Positions 18,603 through 26,895 of a stretch of DNA of 64,000 bases are shown piece after piece. The stretch's first letter is position 1; every line of letters starts with the position of its first letter. Position numbers and translations under genes: made by a program. The notes under the pieces are model-generated. The model saw only the letters and a program-made list of their open reading frames with translations, ran no database searches and was not told the origin of the DNA. Source of the DNA: Myxococcales bacterium UBA1203 (GTDB lineage Bacteria; Myxococcota; Myxococcia; Myxococcales; UBA5297); assembly GCA_002309695.1 (NCBI GenBank), contig DBXV01000004.1:75773-139772 (forward strand), written 5' to 3'.

Positions 18603-19310
18603 TCAGCCGCCCGTCTCCAGGTCTGAGCCGTCACCATCGGCAGCTTCGACCTCTTCCAGCGCTTCAGCCCTCTGCAGTTCCTGAGAGAACAGCAGCTCCA
18701 GACTTATCGATGACTGGAGCCCGACCACCATGCGCCCATTGATGTAGAGCGTCGGCGTGGCGTGGATGCCCAGGTCAATGCCCATCTGCCAGTCTGCGTT
18801 GATGCGGTTCTTGGCGTCGCCGGACGAAAGGCACGCCTCAAAAGCGTCCGTGTCCATCCCCAGCTCGCGGGCATGCGCGGCGATGGTGTCGTCATCGAGG
18901 CTGGCATTTTTGGCCACCAGCCGGTCGAGCATCTCCCAGAAGAGCCCCTGGTCCTCAGCACACTCGACCGCCATCGCGGCCGGAATCGCCCGGGGGTGGA
19001 GTCCGGGGATGGGGTAGTGCCGAAAGGCGACGCGCAGATCATTGGGATGCGCCGCGAAGAGATCCTTCACGTGGCGGACGGACACGGAGCAGTAAGGACA
19101 TTGAATGTCCACGAACTCCACAATGGTGACGCGGGCGTCTTCAGGCCCCAGAACGGGCGCGCCCTCCGCGCTGACCGGATAGCGGGTGTCATCCAATGTT
19201 GATGATGAGGACTGCTCCGTCCCGCAGGCGGCGCCTCCAAGCGCCATCGCCGCGAGAAAGGCGGGACCCAAAGCGGCAAAAACCGCGGATGTCTTCGGCA
19301 GCAGCGTCAT
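18603..19310 (-). CDS. DsbA-like thioredoxin-fold lipoprotein
   Basis: A 235-residue lipoprotein (lipobox GGAAC, Cys29) of the DsbA/thioredoxin_4 family. The redox motif is VDIQCPYCS (Cys71-Cys74). The helical insertion (AMAVECAEDQGLFWEMLDRL) and the cis-Pro loop in IHATPTLYINGRMV are clear. Family members oxidise or isomerise disulfides in exported proteins. This fits the genome's many Cys-rich secreted lipoproteins, two of which lie in this window. The start at 19310 is favoured over 19322 because the N-region remains basic and short. The C-terminal 25 residues are acidic and extra to the fold. Confidence 0.88.
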   Translation of the reverse strand: MTLLPKTSAVFAALGPAFLAAMALGGAACGTEQSSSSTLDDTRYPVSAEGAPVLGPEDARVTIVEFVDIQCPYCSVSVRHVKDLFAAHPNDLRVAFRHYPIPGLHPRAIPAAMAVECAEDQGLFWEMLDRLVAKNASLDDDTIAAHARELGMDTDAFEACLSSGDAKNRINADWQMGIDLGIHATPTLYINGRMVVGLQSSISLELLFSQELQRAEALEEVEAADGDGSDLETGG

Positions 19311-19387
19311 GGACACCTCCAAGACGAGGGGGGCGAGGGGCGGTCATTCACTTGCGGAGGCGAAGCAATGCCGCGGGGAAGTCCGCA

Positions 19388-19425
19388 CAAAAAAGCCCCT
19401 TTTCCCGAAGCAGGAAAAAGGGGCC
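19388..19425 (-). terminator. Terminator of the carboxyltransferase gene
   Basis: On the minus strand, stem AGGCCCCTTTTT / AAAAGGGGCT with an intervening loop, then TTTTTT. It lies 40 bases after the stop of the 19465 gene and before the DsbA-like gene. Confidence 0.85.
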
Positions 19426-19464
19426 TTCACCGGCTCTGCTCCGCATGGAGTTACAGAGCAGAGT

Positions 19465-20961
19465 TCACAGCGTCTCAACCTTCACCACGTGGCGCTGGCC
19501 GTTCACCGTCATCACAAAGTCGGTGATTTTGCCGCCCGCAGAGACCTGAGCATTCGCGGCAGCGGGCGCGGGAGCGGCGGCACCCGGCTTCTTGGGTGCC
19601 GTGGGGAACTTGGGGCCCTCGGGACGCGTCTGGAAGAATCCCGGCGCCACCTTGGGGAAGCAGGCGTAGGTCAGGACGTCCTCATCGGTGCCGTTGAAGC
19701 CCGGGAGCTTGGCCGCCTCGGCCTTCATCTCTGCGAAGGTCTCGGTGATTTTGTCGGCGGGGCGGCAGGTGATGGGCGCCTTGCCCGACTTCTGCTGCGC
19801 CAGAGCCACCACCTCGGGATTCGGCTCCGCGATGTTCTTGCCATAGTAGCCGAGCATCAGATCCTGGAACTCGCCCGTCATCATCTTGTAGCGGCCGCCC
19901 ATGAGGACGTTCATCACGGCCTGGGTGCCGACAATCTGGCTGGAGGGCGTGACGAGCGGCGGATAGCCCGCGTCCTTGCGGACGTTCGGCACCTCGGCGA
20001 GCACCTCGGCGAGGCGCTTCTCGGCCTTCTGCTGCTTCAGCTGGCTTTCGAGGTTCGAGAGCATGCCGCCGGGAATCTGGCTGATGAACAGGTCGGTGTT
20101 CGCGCCGACCGTCTTCGTGAGGAAGTCGCTGTACTTGGGCAGCACTTTCTTGAAGTGATCGCGGGCGCGGAGAATCGGCTTGATGTCGAGGCCCGTCTCA
20201 TAGCCCGTGCCTTCGAGCATCTCGTGGAAGCTCTCGGTGGGGTTGTGGCCCGTGCCCAGAGCGAGCGCGCTGACCGAGGTGTCCACGCCGTCCACGCCCG
20301 CCTCCACGGCCTTCATCAGCGAGACCATGGTGACGCCGGTGGTCGAGTGGGTGTGCAGCCAGACGGGAATCTTCACGCGGGCCTTGATGGCCTTGACGAG
20401 GTCGTAGGCCACTTGGGGCTTAATGAGCGCGGCCATGTCCTTGATGCAGATGGAGTCGCAGCCCAGTGCCTCGTAATCGGAGGCCAGTTTGGCGAACGCC
20501 TCAACCGTGTGAACGGGGCTCACCGTGTAGCTGATGGTTCCCTGGGCGTGCTTCCCGGCCTTCTTCACGGCGTCGATGGCGCGCTTCACGTTGCGGGGGT
20601 CGTTGAGGGCGTCGAAGACGCGGAACACGTCGATGCCGTTCTCAGCGGCCTTCTCCACAAACCTGTCCACAATCTCGTCGCCGTAGTGGCGGTAGCCGAG
20701 CAGGTTCTGGCCGCGCAGCAGCATCTGGAGGCGCGTGTTGGGCAGGAGCTTCTTGAACTTGCGCAGGCGCTCCCAGGGGTCCTCATTGAGGAAGCGGATG
20801 CAGGAGTCGAAGGTGGCGCCGCCCCAGCACTCCAGAGACCAGTAACCGGCGGCGTCCAGATCGGCACAGGCGGGAGCCATGTCGTCGAAGGTCATGCGGG
20901 TGGCCATCAGGCTCTGGTGGGCATCGCGGAGGATGACGTCGGTGACGTTGATTTTTTTCAT
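19465..20961 (-). CDS. Carboxyltransferase subunit (PycB / OadA / transcarboxylase 5S type)
   Basis: A 498-residue metal-dependent carboxyltransferase that moves CO2 between carboxybiotin and pyruvate/oxaloacetate. The N-terminal HMGL-like barrel has DVILRDAHQSLMATRM (metal Asp and substrate Arg), SLECWGGATFDSCIRF, RGQNLLGYRHY, a metal-binding HTHSTTG, and the catalytic-Lys region CIKDMAAL; the C-terminal PYC_OADA part has GYPPLVTPSSQIVGTQAV. After an Ala/Pro linker the protein ends with VNGQRHVVKVETL, just where the biotinyl domain of OadA-type proteins would begin, so a separate biotin carrier is implied. None is in the window. AAAGGA precedes the ATG at 20961. Confidence 0.93.
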   Translation of the reverse strand: MKKINVTDVILRDAHQSLMATRMTFDDMAPACADLDAAGYWSLECWGGATFDSCIRFLNEDPWERLRKFKKLLPNTRLQMLLRGQNLLGYRHYGDEIVDRFVEKAAENGIDVFRVFDALNDPRNVKRAIDAVKKAGKHAQGTISYTVSPVHTVEAFAKLASDYEALGCDSICIKDMAALIKPQVAYDLVKAIKARVKIPVWLHTHSTTGVTMVSLMKAVEAGVDGVDTSVSALALGTGHNPTESFHEMLEGTGYETGLDIKPILRARDHFKKVLPKYSDFLTKTVGANTDLFISQIPGGMLSNLESQLKQQKAEKRLAEVLAEVPNVRKDAGYPPLVTPSSQIVGTQAVMNVLMGGRYKMMTGEFQDLMLGYYGKNIAEPNPEVVALAQQKSGKAPITCRPADKITETFAEMKAEAAKLPGFNGTDEDVLTYACFPKVAPGFFQTRPEGPKFPTAPKKPGAAAPAPAAANAQVSAGGKITDFVMTVNGQRHVVKVETL

Positions 20962-21213
20962 ACGCACAAATCCTTTCAGTCAGTGGGGGAAGGCGCGGCC
21001 AGGCAGGCGCCCCCCGGCCAAAAAAGCGGCGGGCCTCTAGTCGCGCGACCCTCAAAATTCAAGGCAGCGGGGGTGAGGGATACAAACTGAAGGGAGGCTG
21101 AAAACCGGCTTCTTCGCGGCTGTAATTCCCCTCTTGAAATGTGCCCGCCGGACCGGAAACCGGCCCGCCCGTTTGTCCGTTCCGAACCGTCTTCCCTGAG
21201 GAGGCGCACAGCC

Positions 21214-22308
21214 ATGACCGCCCAAGTCTATTTCGTCCCCATCACCGCGGATGAATCCGCTGCATCCGTGGACGCCAAAGCCGTCCGCCTTTTTGACGCC
21301 GCTGGCTTCGCTTCTCTCGCCGAACCCGATGACCTGGTGGGGCTCAAGGTCCACTTCGGCGAGGAGGGGAACACCAACTTCATTCCCTCGGCCTGGCTGA
21401 AATCGATTGTGGACAGGTTCAAATCCCAGGGTGCCAAGCCCTTCTGGACCGAGACCAGCACCCTCTACGCGGGGCAGCGGGCCAACGCCGTCGATCACGC
21501 TCTCCTGGCGCACAGGCACGGCTACGGCATCGAGGACACGGGAATTCCTGTGGTGTTCAGCGACGGTCTGATTGGGCGCGGCGAAGTCGAGGTGGCGCTG
21601 CCCAAAGCGGGCGGCAAGGTGGTTCGCGTGGCGGAGGACGTGGCCAACATGAACGCGCTCCTTGTTCTGAGCCATGCCACGGGCCACGTGGCGGCGGGCT
21701 ACGGCGGCGCCTTCAAAAATCTGGGGATGGGGCTCTCCAGCCGCAAGGGCAAGCTCTGGCAGCACGCCGTGGTTCAGCCGTTCATCGACGCCGAAAAATG
21801 CCGCGGGTGCGGGCTCTGCGCCCGGCACTGTCCTCAGGATGCCATCACCATGACGCCCCGAAGCGGCGGCGGCCCCAGACTGCTAGCGGCCATCAGTAAA
21901 AAGGCGTGCATCGGCTGCGGCGAATGTCTGGCCACCTGCCGCACCGACGCCGTGACCTTCGACTGGAACAGCGAGTCCGTGAAGCTCCAGGAGCGGCTTC
22001 TGGAACAGGCCGCCGGCGTCATCGAGCTGCTCCGGGGACGCATGGGCTTTATGAACTTCATCCACAGGGTCGGCAGCCTGTGCGACTGCGCGCCGTCGTC
22101 GCCGAAGGACACTCTCATCGACGCGCTGGGCATTCTGGCCTCCAGTGACCCGCTGGCCATCGAGCAGGCGACGATCGACCTGATGAACCGGCGGCTTGGA
22201 TGCGATTTCCACAGGCACTCCCACGGTGTGGATTTCGAGGTTCAGTTCAGGAGCGCGGAAAAGCTGGGGCTGGGCAGCCGCGACTATGTGCTGATTGAGC
22301 TGGACTGA
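21214..22308 (+). CDS. DUF362-domain protein with two 4Fe-4S clusters
   Basis: A 364-residue protein. Residues about 15-180 form the DUF362 region (GLKVHFGEEGNTNFI, the HATGHVAAGYGGAFKNLGMG signature). Two ferredoxin-type motifs follow: CRGCGLCARHCPQDAI and CIGCGECLATCRTDAV, each CxxCxxCxxxC(P). A C-terminal CDCAPSSPKDTL segment adds two Cys. The function of DUF362 proteins is not established; a redox or cofactor role is likely. No signal peptide. GAGGAGG lies 13 bases before the ATG and decides the start. It is divergent from the carboxyltransferase gene. Confidence 0.9.
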   Translation: MTAQVYFVPITADESAASVDAKAVRLFDAAGFASLAEPDDLVGLKVHFGEEGNTNFIPSAWLKSIVDRFKSQGAKPFWTETSTLYAGQRANAVDHALLAHRHGYGIEDTGIPVVFSDGLIGRGEVEVALPKAGGKVVRVAEDVANMNALLVLSHATGHVAAGYGGAFKNLGMGLSSRKGKLWQHAVVQPFIDAEKCRGCGLCARHCPQDAITMTPRSGGGPRLLAAISKKACIGCGECLATCRTDAVTFDWNSESVKLQERLLEQAAGVIELLRGRMGFMNFIHRVGSLCDCAPSSPKDTLIDALGILASSDPLAIEQATIDLMNRRLGCDFHRHSHGVDFEVQFRSAEKLGLGSRDYVLIELD

Positions 22309-22397
22309 CGGCTGGACACGCTGAACAGGCAGCTTTTCCGGACCTCGCATCCGCTCTCGACAAGCGTCCGAAAATGGCTAGAAGGCGCCGGCTTTCA

Positions 22398-22431
22398 GAG
22401 GGTGCGGCTGCTTCCCCACACCCTCTTTTTT
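22398..22431 (+). terminator. Terminator after the DUF362 gene
   Basis: Seven-base stem GAGGGTG / CACCCTC with a 14-base loop, followed by TTTTTT, 90 bases after the stop codon. Confidence 0.8.
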
Positions 22432-22553
22432 CATGCCTTTTTCTTCTGAAAGCGCCGCCGGCCGGCGCCCAGGAAATGCGCCTTCGGCACGAGGGAGCCG
22501 CAGAGACAGCGCTAAGAGGCCAACACAGAAGAGGAAGAGCTGAAAGATTTGGA

Positions 22554-23789
22554 ATGGATATGACGCAGAGACGACGTGTCGCCATTACGGGCATCGGCAT
22601 GACAACTCCCATCGGCAACAGCCTCGACGAGGTTTCCGCTGCGTTGCGTGCCGGACGAAGCGGCATTCAGCGAATGAATGAGTGGGACAGCATCGATGGC
22701 CTGGCGACGCGGCTGGCCGCGCCCTGCGATGTGGACCTCTCCTGCCTGCCCCGGAAAAAGACCCGCACCATGGGTCGTGTGGCGCTGCTGTCCGCCTGGG
22801 CTACTCAGCAGGCCATCAATCAAGCCGGGCTCTCTTCCGAGGAGCTTTCCGACGGCCGGACGGGGCTGGCCTACGGTTCAACATCCGGGTCCACGCCGGC
22901 GTTTCAGCATTTCGTGGGCAAGCTCCTGTTTGAGAACACCACGAGCGGCATCCAGAGCAGCGTCTATCTCCAGCTGATGAGCCACACGACGACAGCGAAC
23001 CTGGCCTCGTATTTCGGCATCCGCGGCCGCGTGTACACGACGTGCGCCGCCTGCGTTTCCGCCTCTCTGGCCATCGGCTACGGCTATGAGGCGATTCGTT
23101 ACGGGATGCAGGACCGCATGATTGTGGGCGGCGCGGAGGAGTGCCACGTCGCCAATGCCGTGGTCTTCGACATCATGTTTGCCACCTCGCGCCGCTACAA
23201 CGACGCCCCGGAGAGATCGCCGCGCCCCTTCGACAAAGACAGGGACGGGCTGGTTACCGGCGAGGGCGCATGCACCTTCGTTCTCGAAGAATACGAGAGC
23301 GCAAAGGCGCGCGGGGCGCAGATTCTCGCGGAAATCATCGGCTACGGGACCAACTGCGACGGCGGCCATCTGACGGCGCCCTCACCGGAAGGCACGCAGG
23401 AGGTCATTCGGCTCTCTCTGGCAGACGCCGGGCTCAGGCCTCAGGACATCGACTATGTGAATGCCCACGCCACCTCCACAGACCTGGGGGACATCGTGGA
23501 GAGCCAGGCCATCGAGGCCGTTCTGGGCCGCAAAGTTCCAGTCAGCTCGACCAAGGGCTTCACCGGTCACACGCTGGGAGCCTGCGGCGCCATCGAGTCC
23601 GCATTCTGCATCGCCATGATGCGCGACGGATTTCTGGCCCCGAACCGCAATCTGGAAAACGTCGATCCCAGATGCGCCGCCCTCGACTACGTGATGGGTG
23701 AGCCCCGCCAGGCCTCGCCCTCCATCGTTATGAACAACAACTTCGCCTTCGCTGGTCTGAATACGTCGCTCATTCTGAAAAAGGCCTAG
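22554..23789 (+). CDS. Beta-ketoacyl-ACP synthase (FabB/FabF family)
   Basis: A 411-residue condensing enzyme: decarboxylative condensation of malonyl-ACP with an acyl chain. The predicted triad is Cys167 (TTCAACVSASLAIG), His305 (VNAHATSTDLGD) and His339 (KGFTGHTLGACG). It begins RRRVAITGIGMTTPIG, as in FabF/FabB. The Cys motif AACVS differs slightly from the usual TACSS. It is not beside acyl carrier, ketoreductase or dehydratase genes, so it may serve a specialised lipid or a secondary metabolite rather than bulk fatty-acid synthesis. The start ATG at 22554 is followed by a second ATG two codons later. Confidence 0.9.
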   Translation: MDMTQRRRVAITGIGMTTPIGNSLDEVSAALRAGRSGIQRMNEWDSIDGLATRLAAPCDVDLSCLPRKKTRTMGRVALLSAWATQQAINQAGLSSEELSDGRTGLAYGSTSGSTPAFQHFVGKLLFENTTSGIQSSVYLQLMSHTTTANLASYFGIRGRVYTTCAACVSASLAIGYGYEAIRYGMQDRMIVGGAEECHVANAVVFDIMFATSRRYNDAPERSPRPFDKDRDGLVTGEGACTFVLEEYESAKARGAQILAEIIGYGTNCDGGHLTAPSPEGTQEVIRLSLADAGLRPQDIDYVNAHATSTDLGDIVESQAIEAVLGRKVPVSSTKGFTGHTLGACGAIESAFCIAMMRDGFLAPNRNLENVDPRCAALDYVMGEPRQASPSIVMNNNFAFAGLNTSLILKKA

Positions 23790-23917
23790 GCGCTCCGGCG
23801 GCAGAAGCCCGCATCGAAGGCTGATCCGCCTCAACCGCCTTTGCCCGGTCCCGGCCACGGCCCCCAACTCCGGCATCCTGCGCTCCTCGGCGGCAGCAGG
23901 TGCCATCGGTCCCCACC

Positions 23918-25930
23918 ATGGCAACGACTCCTCCCTCTCCCCCAGAGCAATTTCCGCAGCCGTTCGGGAAGTACACGCTCCTCCGCAAGCTGGCGCGCGG
24001 CGGCATGGCGGAGCTGTTTCTGGCGCGGACTGCGGATTCTCCCCGGGTCTATGTGGTCAAGCGAATCCTGCCGGCCATGGCCAAGGACAAATCATTCCTG
24101 TCCATGTTCCTGACTGAGGCGCGGGTCGCGGCCCAGCTGGACCACCCCAACATCATCCGCATCGATGACCTGGGACGGGAGGGTCCCCACATCTATCAGG
24201 CGATGGAATACATCGACGGCATCGACCTGGAGCGCCTGCTTCGGGTGTGCGGCGGCCGGATTCCGCCCGATGTCATGGTGCAAATCGCCATCTGCCTCTG
24301 CGACGCTCTCTACTACGCCTACAAGGCCATCGATCTCTCCACCGGCCGTCCGCTCAAGGTGGTGCACCGCGATGTGACTCCCGGGAACGTGATGATTACC
24401 CGCCAGGGCGTCGTGAAGCTGGTGGACTTCGGCGTGGCCAAGGCCACCGCGCAGCTGGAGCAGACCAAGGCCGGCGTGGTCAAAGGCAAGTTCCGCTACA
24501 TGTCCCCCGAGCAGCTCCAGCTGAAAGAGCTGGACGGCCGGAGCGACCTGTTTTCCGTGGGCGTGCTCCTCTACGAAACCACCACGGGCACGAAGCCCTT
24601 CGACCGGCCGCAAATCATGGACATCGTGCGGGCGCTGACCACCTGGGAACCGCCGCCGCCGGTCAAGGCCTTCGCCGGCTATCCGAAAATTGTCTCCGAC
24701 GTGATTATGCACGCTCTGGTCAAGGACCGGGACCGCCGCTACCGGGACGGACTGGACATGAAGGGCGCGCTTCAAAAGGCGCTCTCGATGCTCCCCAACC
24801 CTCAGAGCATCGAGGAATACGTTTCCCAGTACCTGCCGCCGCCCATTGAGATTCCGCCCTACGTCCCGCCCAAGAAGCCCAAACTCATCGAACTGGACGA
24901 TGACGATGACGACGAGCAGGCCACGATGATGGGCGTGCCGTCTTTCGACAGAGACGGCCATCTGGTGGGCGTCCAGTCGAAAACCGGCAAGGGCAGGAAT
25001 CAGCCGCCGCCCTCGGTCATGTTCGGCGATGAGGATGAAGACGACGAAGACGACGAAGGCACCATGATTGAGCGCGGGCCTGCCCGGCGGAAGTCAGCCT
25101 CGTCGCGCACATCACTTCCTCCGGCGCAGCCCCCGCCTTCTGATGACGGAGGTGACGGGGAAGAGGACGGCGGGGGCGATGAATTTGGAAACTGGGATGC
25201 CCCAGCTGGTTCCATGGACGCGCTGGATGACGATGTCGGCGGCGCTTTCGGCGGTGCCCCCAAGTCAGCCCCCGTGCGCAGGAATGAAATGGCTCTTGCG
25301 GACGCTCCCGGACGCGGCGGCAGTCGGCGGCATCCCAGCGGCTCCGGCGCAAACCGCATCGAATCCGTTCCCAAAGGCAAATCTCCACGGAAGCAGGGCG
25401 GGATGCGTCGGGGCAATGCTCCCTCTCAGGAGCGTCAGTATTCTGACGACAGCCGGCCCAAGCACGGGGGGGCGTGGTCGCTGAATGCCAGCACGCCCGA
25501 AGAGTACGTTCCCGAGGAAAAGGACGACTCCTGGAAAATCTCCAATCAGCGGCCCGTTGAAGACGACGCCGATGAGCTCAGCCTGGTTTCGCGCAGGAAG
25601 ACAGGCGTTCTCCGCAGGATTGTTTCGTCTCTGTTCCTGCTGGCCGTCATCGGCGGCATCATCTACGGCGTCATGCGCTACATCGCCGCGCAGGAGCAGA
25701 AGTCCCGAGAGGAAGCGACGGCGATTACGGCGACCACCAAGCCCATGGGACGCCTGGCCATTGACGGCGTCGGCAGCATCTTCATCGACGGCAAGCCTGT
25801 GACGCTTCCGTGCGTGGAAAAGGTGACGGCCGGCGAGCATTCCGTGAGCAAGACGGCGGACGATCCCAAACCGAAGAAAGTGACTGTCCAGCCCAACGAA
25901 ACGGTCAGCCTGTCGCAGAAGGACTTGTAG
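23918..25930 (+). CDS. Ser/Thr protein kinase with transmembrane helix and PEGA-like tail
   Basis: A 670-residue Hanks-type kinase of myxobacterial style. Kinase domain about 17-290: glycine loop LARGGMAELF, Lys48 in VVKRI, catalytic HRDVTPGNV (His150, Asp152), DFG at 170-172 and APE-like SPEQ. The long middle (about 310-560) is acidic and disordered, with Asp-rich runs. One transmembrane helix lies near 570-592 (SLFLLAVIGGIIYGVM). The exterior part has PEGA-like strands (GRLAIDGVGSIFIDGKPV, then VTVQPNETVSLSQKDL). It signals from membrane to cytoplasm. The start is ATG 23918; an in-frame GTG at 23900 is possible. Confidence 0.92.
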   Translation: MATTPPSPPEQFPQPFGKYTLLRKLARGGMAELFLARTADSPRVYVVKRILPAMAKDKSFLSMFLTEARVAAQLDHPNIIRIDDLGREGPHIYQAMEYIDGIDLERLLRVCGGRIPPDVMVQIAICLCDALYYAYKAIDLSTGRPLKVVHRDVTPGNVMITRQGVVKLVDFGVAKATAQLEQTKAGVVKGKFRYMSPEQLQLKELDGRSDLFSVGVLLYETTTGTKPFDRPQIMDIVRALTTWEPPPPVKAFAGYPKIVSDVIMHALVKDRDRRYRDGLDMKGALQKALSMLPNPQSIEEYVSQYLPPPIEIPPYVPPKKPKLIELDDDDDDEQATMMGVPSFDRDGHLVGVQSKTGKGRNQPPPSVMFGDEDEDDEDDEGTMIERGPARRKSASSRTSLPPAQPPPSDDGGDGEEDGGGDEFGNWDAPAGSMDALDDDVGGAFGGAPKSAPVRRNEMALADAPGRGGSRRHPSGSGANRIESVPKGKSPRKQGGMRRGNAPSQERQYSDDSRPKHGGAWSLNASTPEEYVPEEKDDSWKISNQRPVEDDADELSLVSRRKTGVLRRIVSSLFLLAVIGGIIYGVMRYIAAQEQKSREEATAITATTKPMGRLAIDGVGSIFIDGKPVTLPCVEKVTAGEHSVSKTADDPKPKKVTVQPNETVSLSQKDL

Positions 25931-26040
25931 GAAGAGCGGCCTCCCGAAGGCGGCATCGCCGCGGGCAAAAGACAGCGGCACAGGGGCGGAAGGTTCAAAA
26001 CTCCATCAGAAAGACGCCTTGGCGCCGGAGGTCAGTCATC

Positions 26041-26832
26041 GTGACGGTTCATCTGACGGTTCTGGGAAGCGGCGACGCCTTCAACAGCGAAGGGCGCGGC
26101 AACGCCTGCTACCTGCTGGACGACGGCGAGCGCGTGATCTGCGCCGACTTCGGCCCAACGGCGCTGATGAAGCTGCGGACCTGCTCGCAGACGGCGCCCA
26201 ACGACATCGACGCCATCTTTCTGACGCACCTCCACGGCGACCACTTCGGCGGCCTGCATCTGTTTCTGGTGGATGCCGATTTTCTCTCCCGCCGGACGCG
26301 GCCGCTGGTCATCTGCGGGCCTGAGGGGACGGCCGAGGTGGTCAGCCGCTGGTACGAGCTGGCCTTTGGCGAAGTTCCGGCGAGCCGGGGTTACGAGATT
26401 CGCTATGTGGAAATGAAGCCCGGCGAGACGCGCGAAATTCTCGGGCGCACTGCCACGGCCTTTCGCGCCCGCCACATGGGCGAGGGCGACACCCCGCTGG
26501 CCTTTCGGATGGAGCTGAAGGGCGCCTGCATCGGCATCAGCGGCGACACCATCTGGACGGAGTCGCTGACTGAGGCGGCGCGCGGGACGGACATTTTCAT
26601 CTGCGACTGCACCGGCCTATCCGGGAACAGCCCTCAGCATCTGACCTGGGAAGCGCTTCGGCCCAGGCGTTCGGCGCTCGATACGCGCCTTTTGCTGCTC
26701 AGCCATCTGGGAAGCGACATGCGGCGGGCAGCGGATTCTCTGTCAGAACAGAACGTCCTGGCGGCAGACGACGGGATGGTTCTGGAAGTGCGCAGCGGCC
26801 GCGTGACCTGGAAACAGCCGAATCGGGGCTGA
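26041..26832 (+). CDS. MBL-fold hydrolase (RNase Z-like)
   Basis: A 263-residue metallo-beta-lactamase-fold protein. The metal motif is THLHGDHFGG (His63, His65, Asp67, His68), with a further SGDT motif (ISGDTIWTE), a CDCTG segment and a final LLSHLGSD. The layout and length resemble RNase Z/ElaC relatives and cyclic-nucleotide phosphodiesterase-like MBL proteins; the substrate cannot be fixed. The start is the GTG at 26041, with GGAGG nine bases upstream and the conserved HLTVLGSGDAF immediately after. It lies 110 bases after the kinase gene and may share its transcript. Confidence 0.88.
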   Translation: MTVHLTVLGSGDAFNSEGRGNACYLLDDGERVICADFGPTALMKLRTCSQTAPNDIDAIFLTHLHGDHFGGLHLFLVDADFLSRRTRPLVICGPEGTAEVVSRWYELAFGEVPASRGYEIRYVEMKPGETREILGRTATAFRARHMGEGDTPLAFRMELKGACIGISGDTIWTESLTEAARGTDIFICDCTGLSGNSPQHLTWEALRPRRSALDTRLLLLSHLGSDMRRAADSLSEQNVLAADDGMVLEVRSGRVTWKQPNRG

Positions 26833-26895
26833 TCGCTCGAAGCGCACAACGGGCCGGTGCCGCTGACCGGACCGACGGAACACGCGAGGACGCCC

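Noticed and set aside
19186..21090. 634-codon plus-strand open frame opposite the carboxyltransferase
   Set aside because: Antisense shadow; His/Arg/Gly-rich with no recognisable domain.
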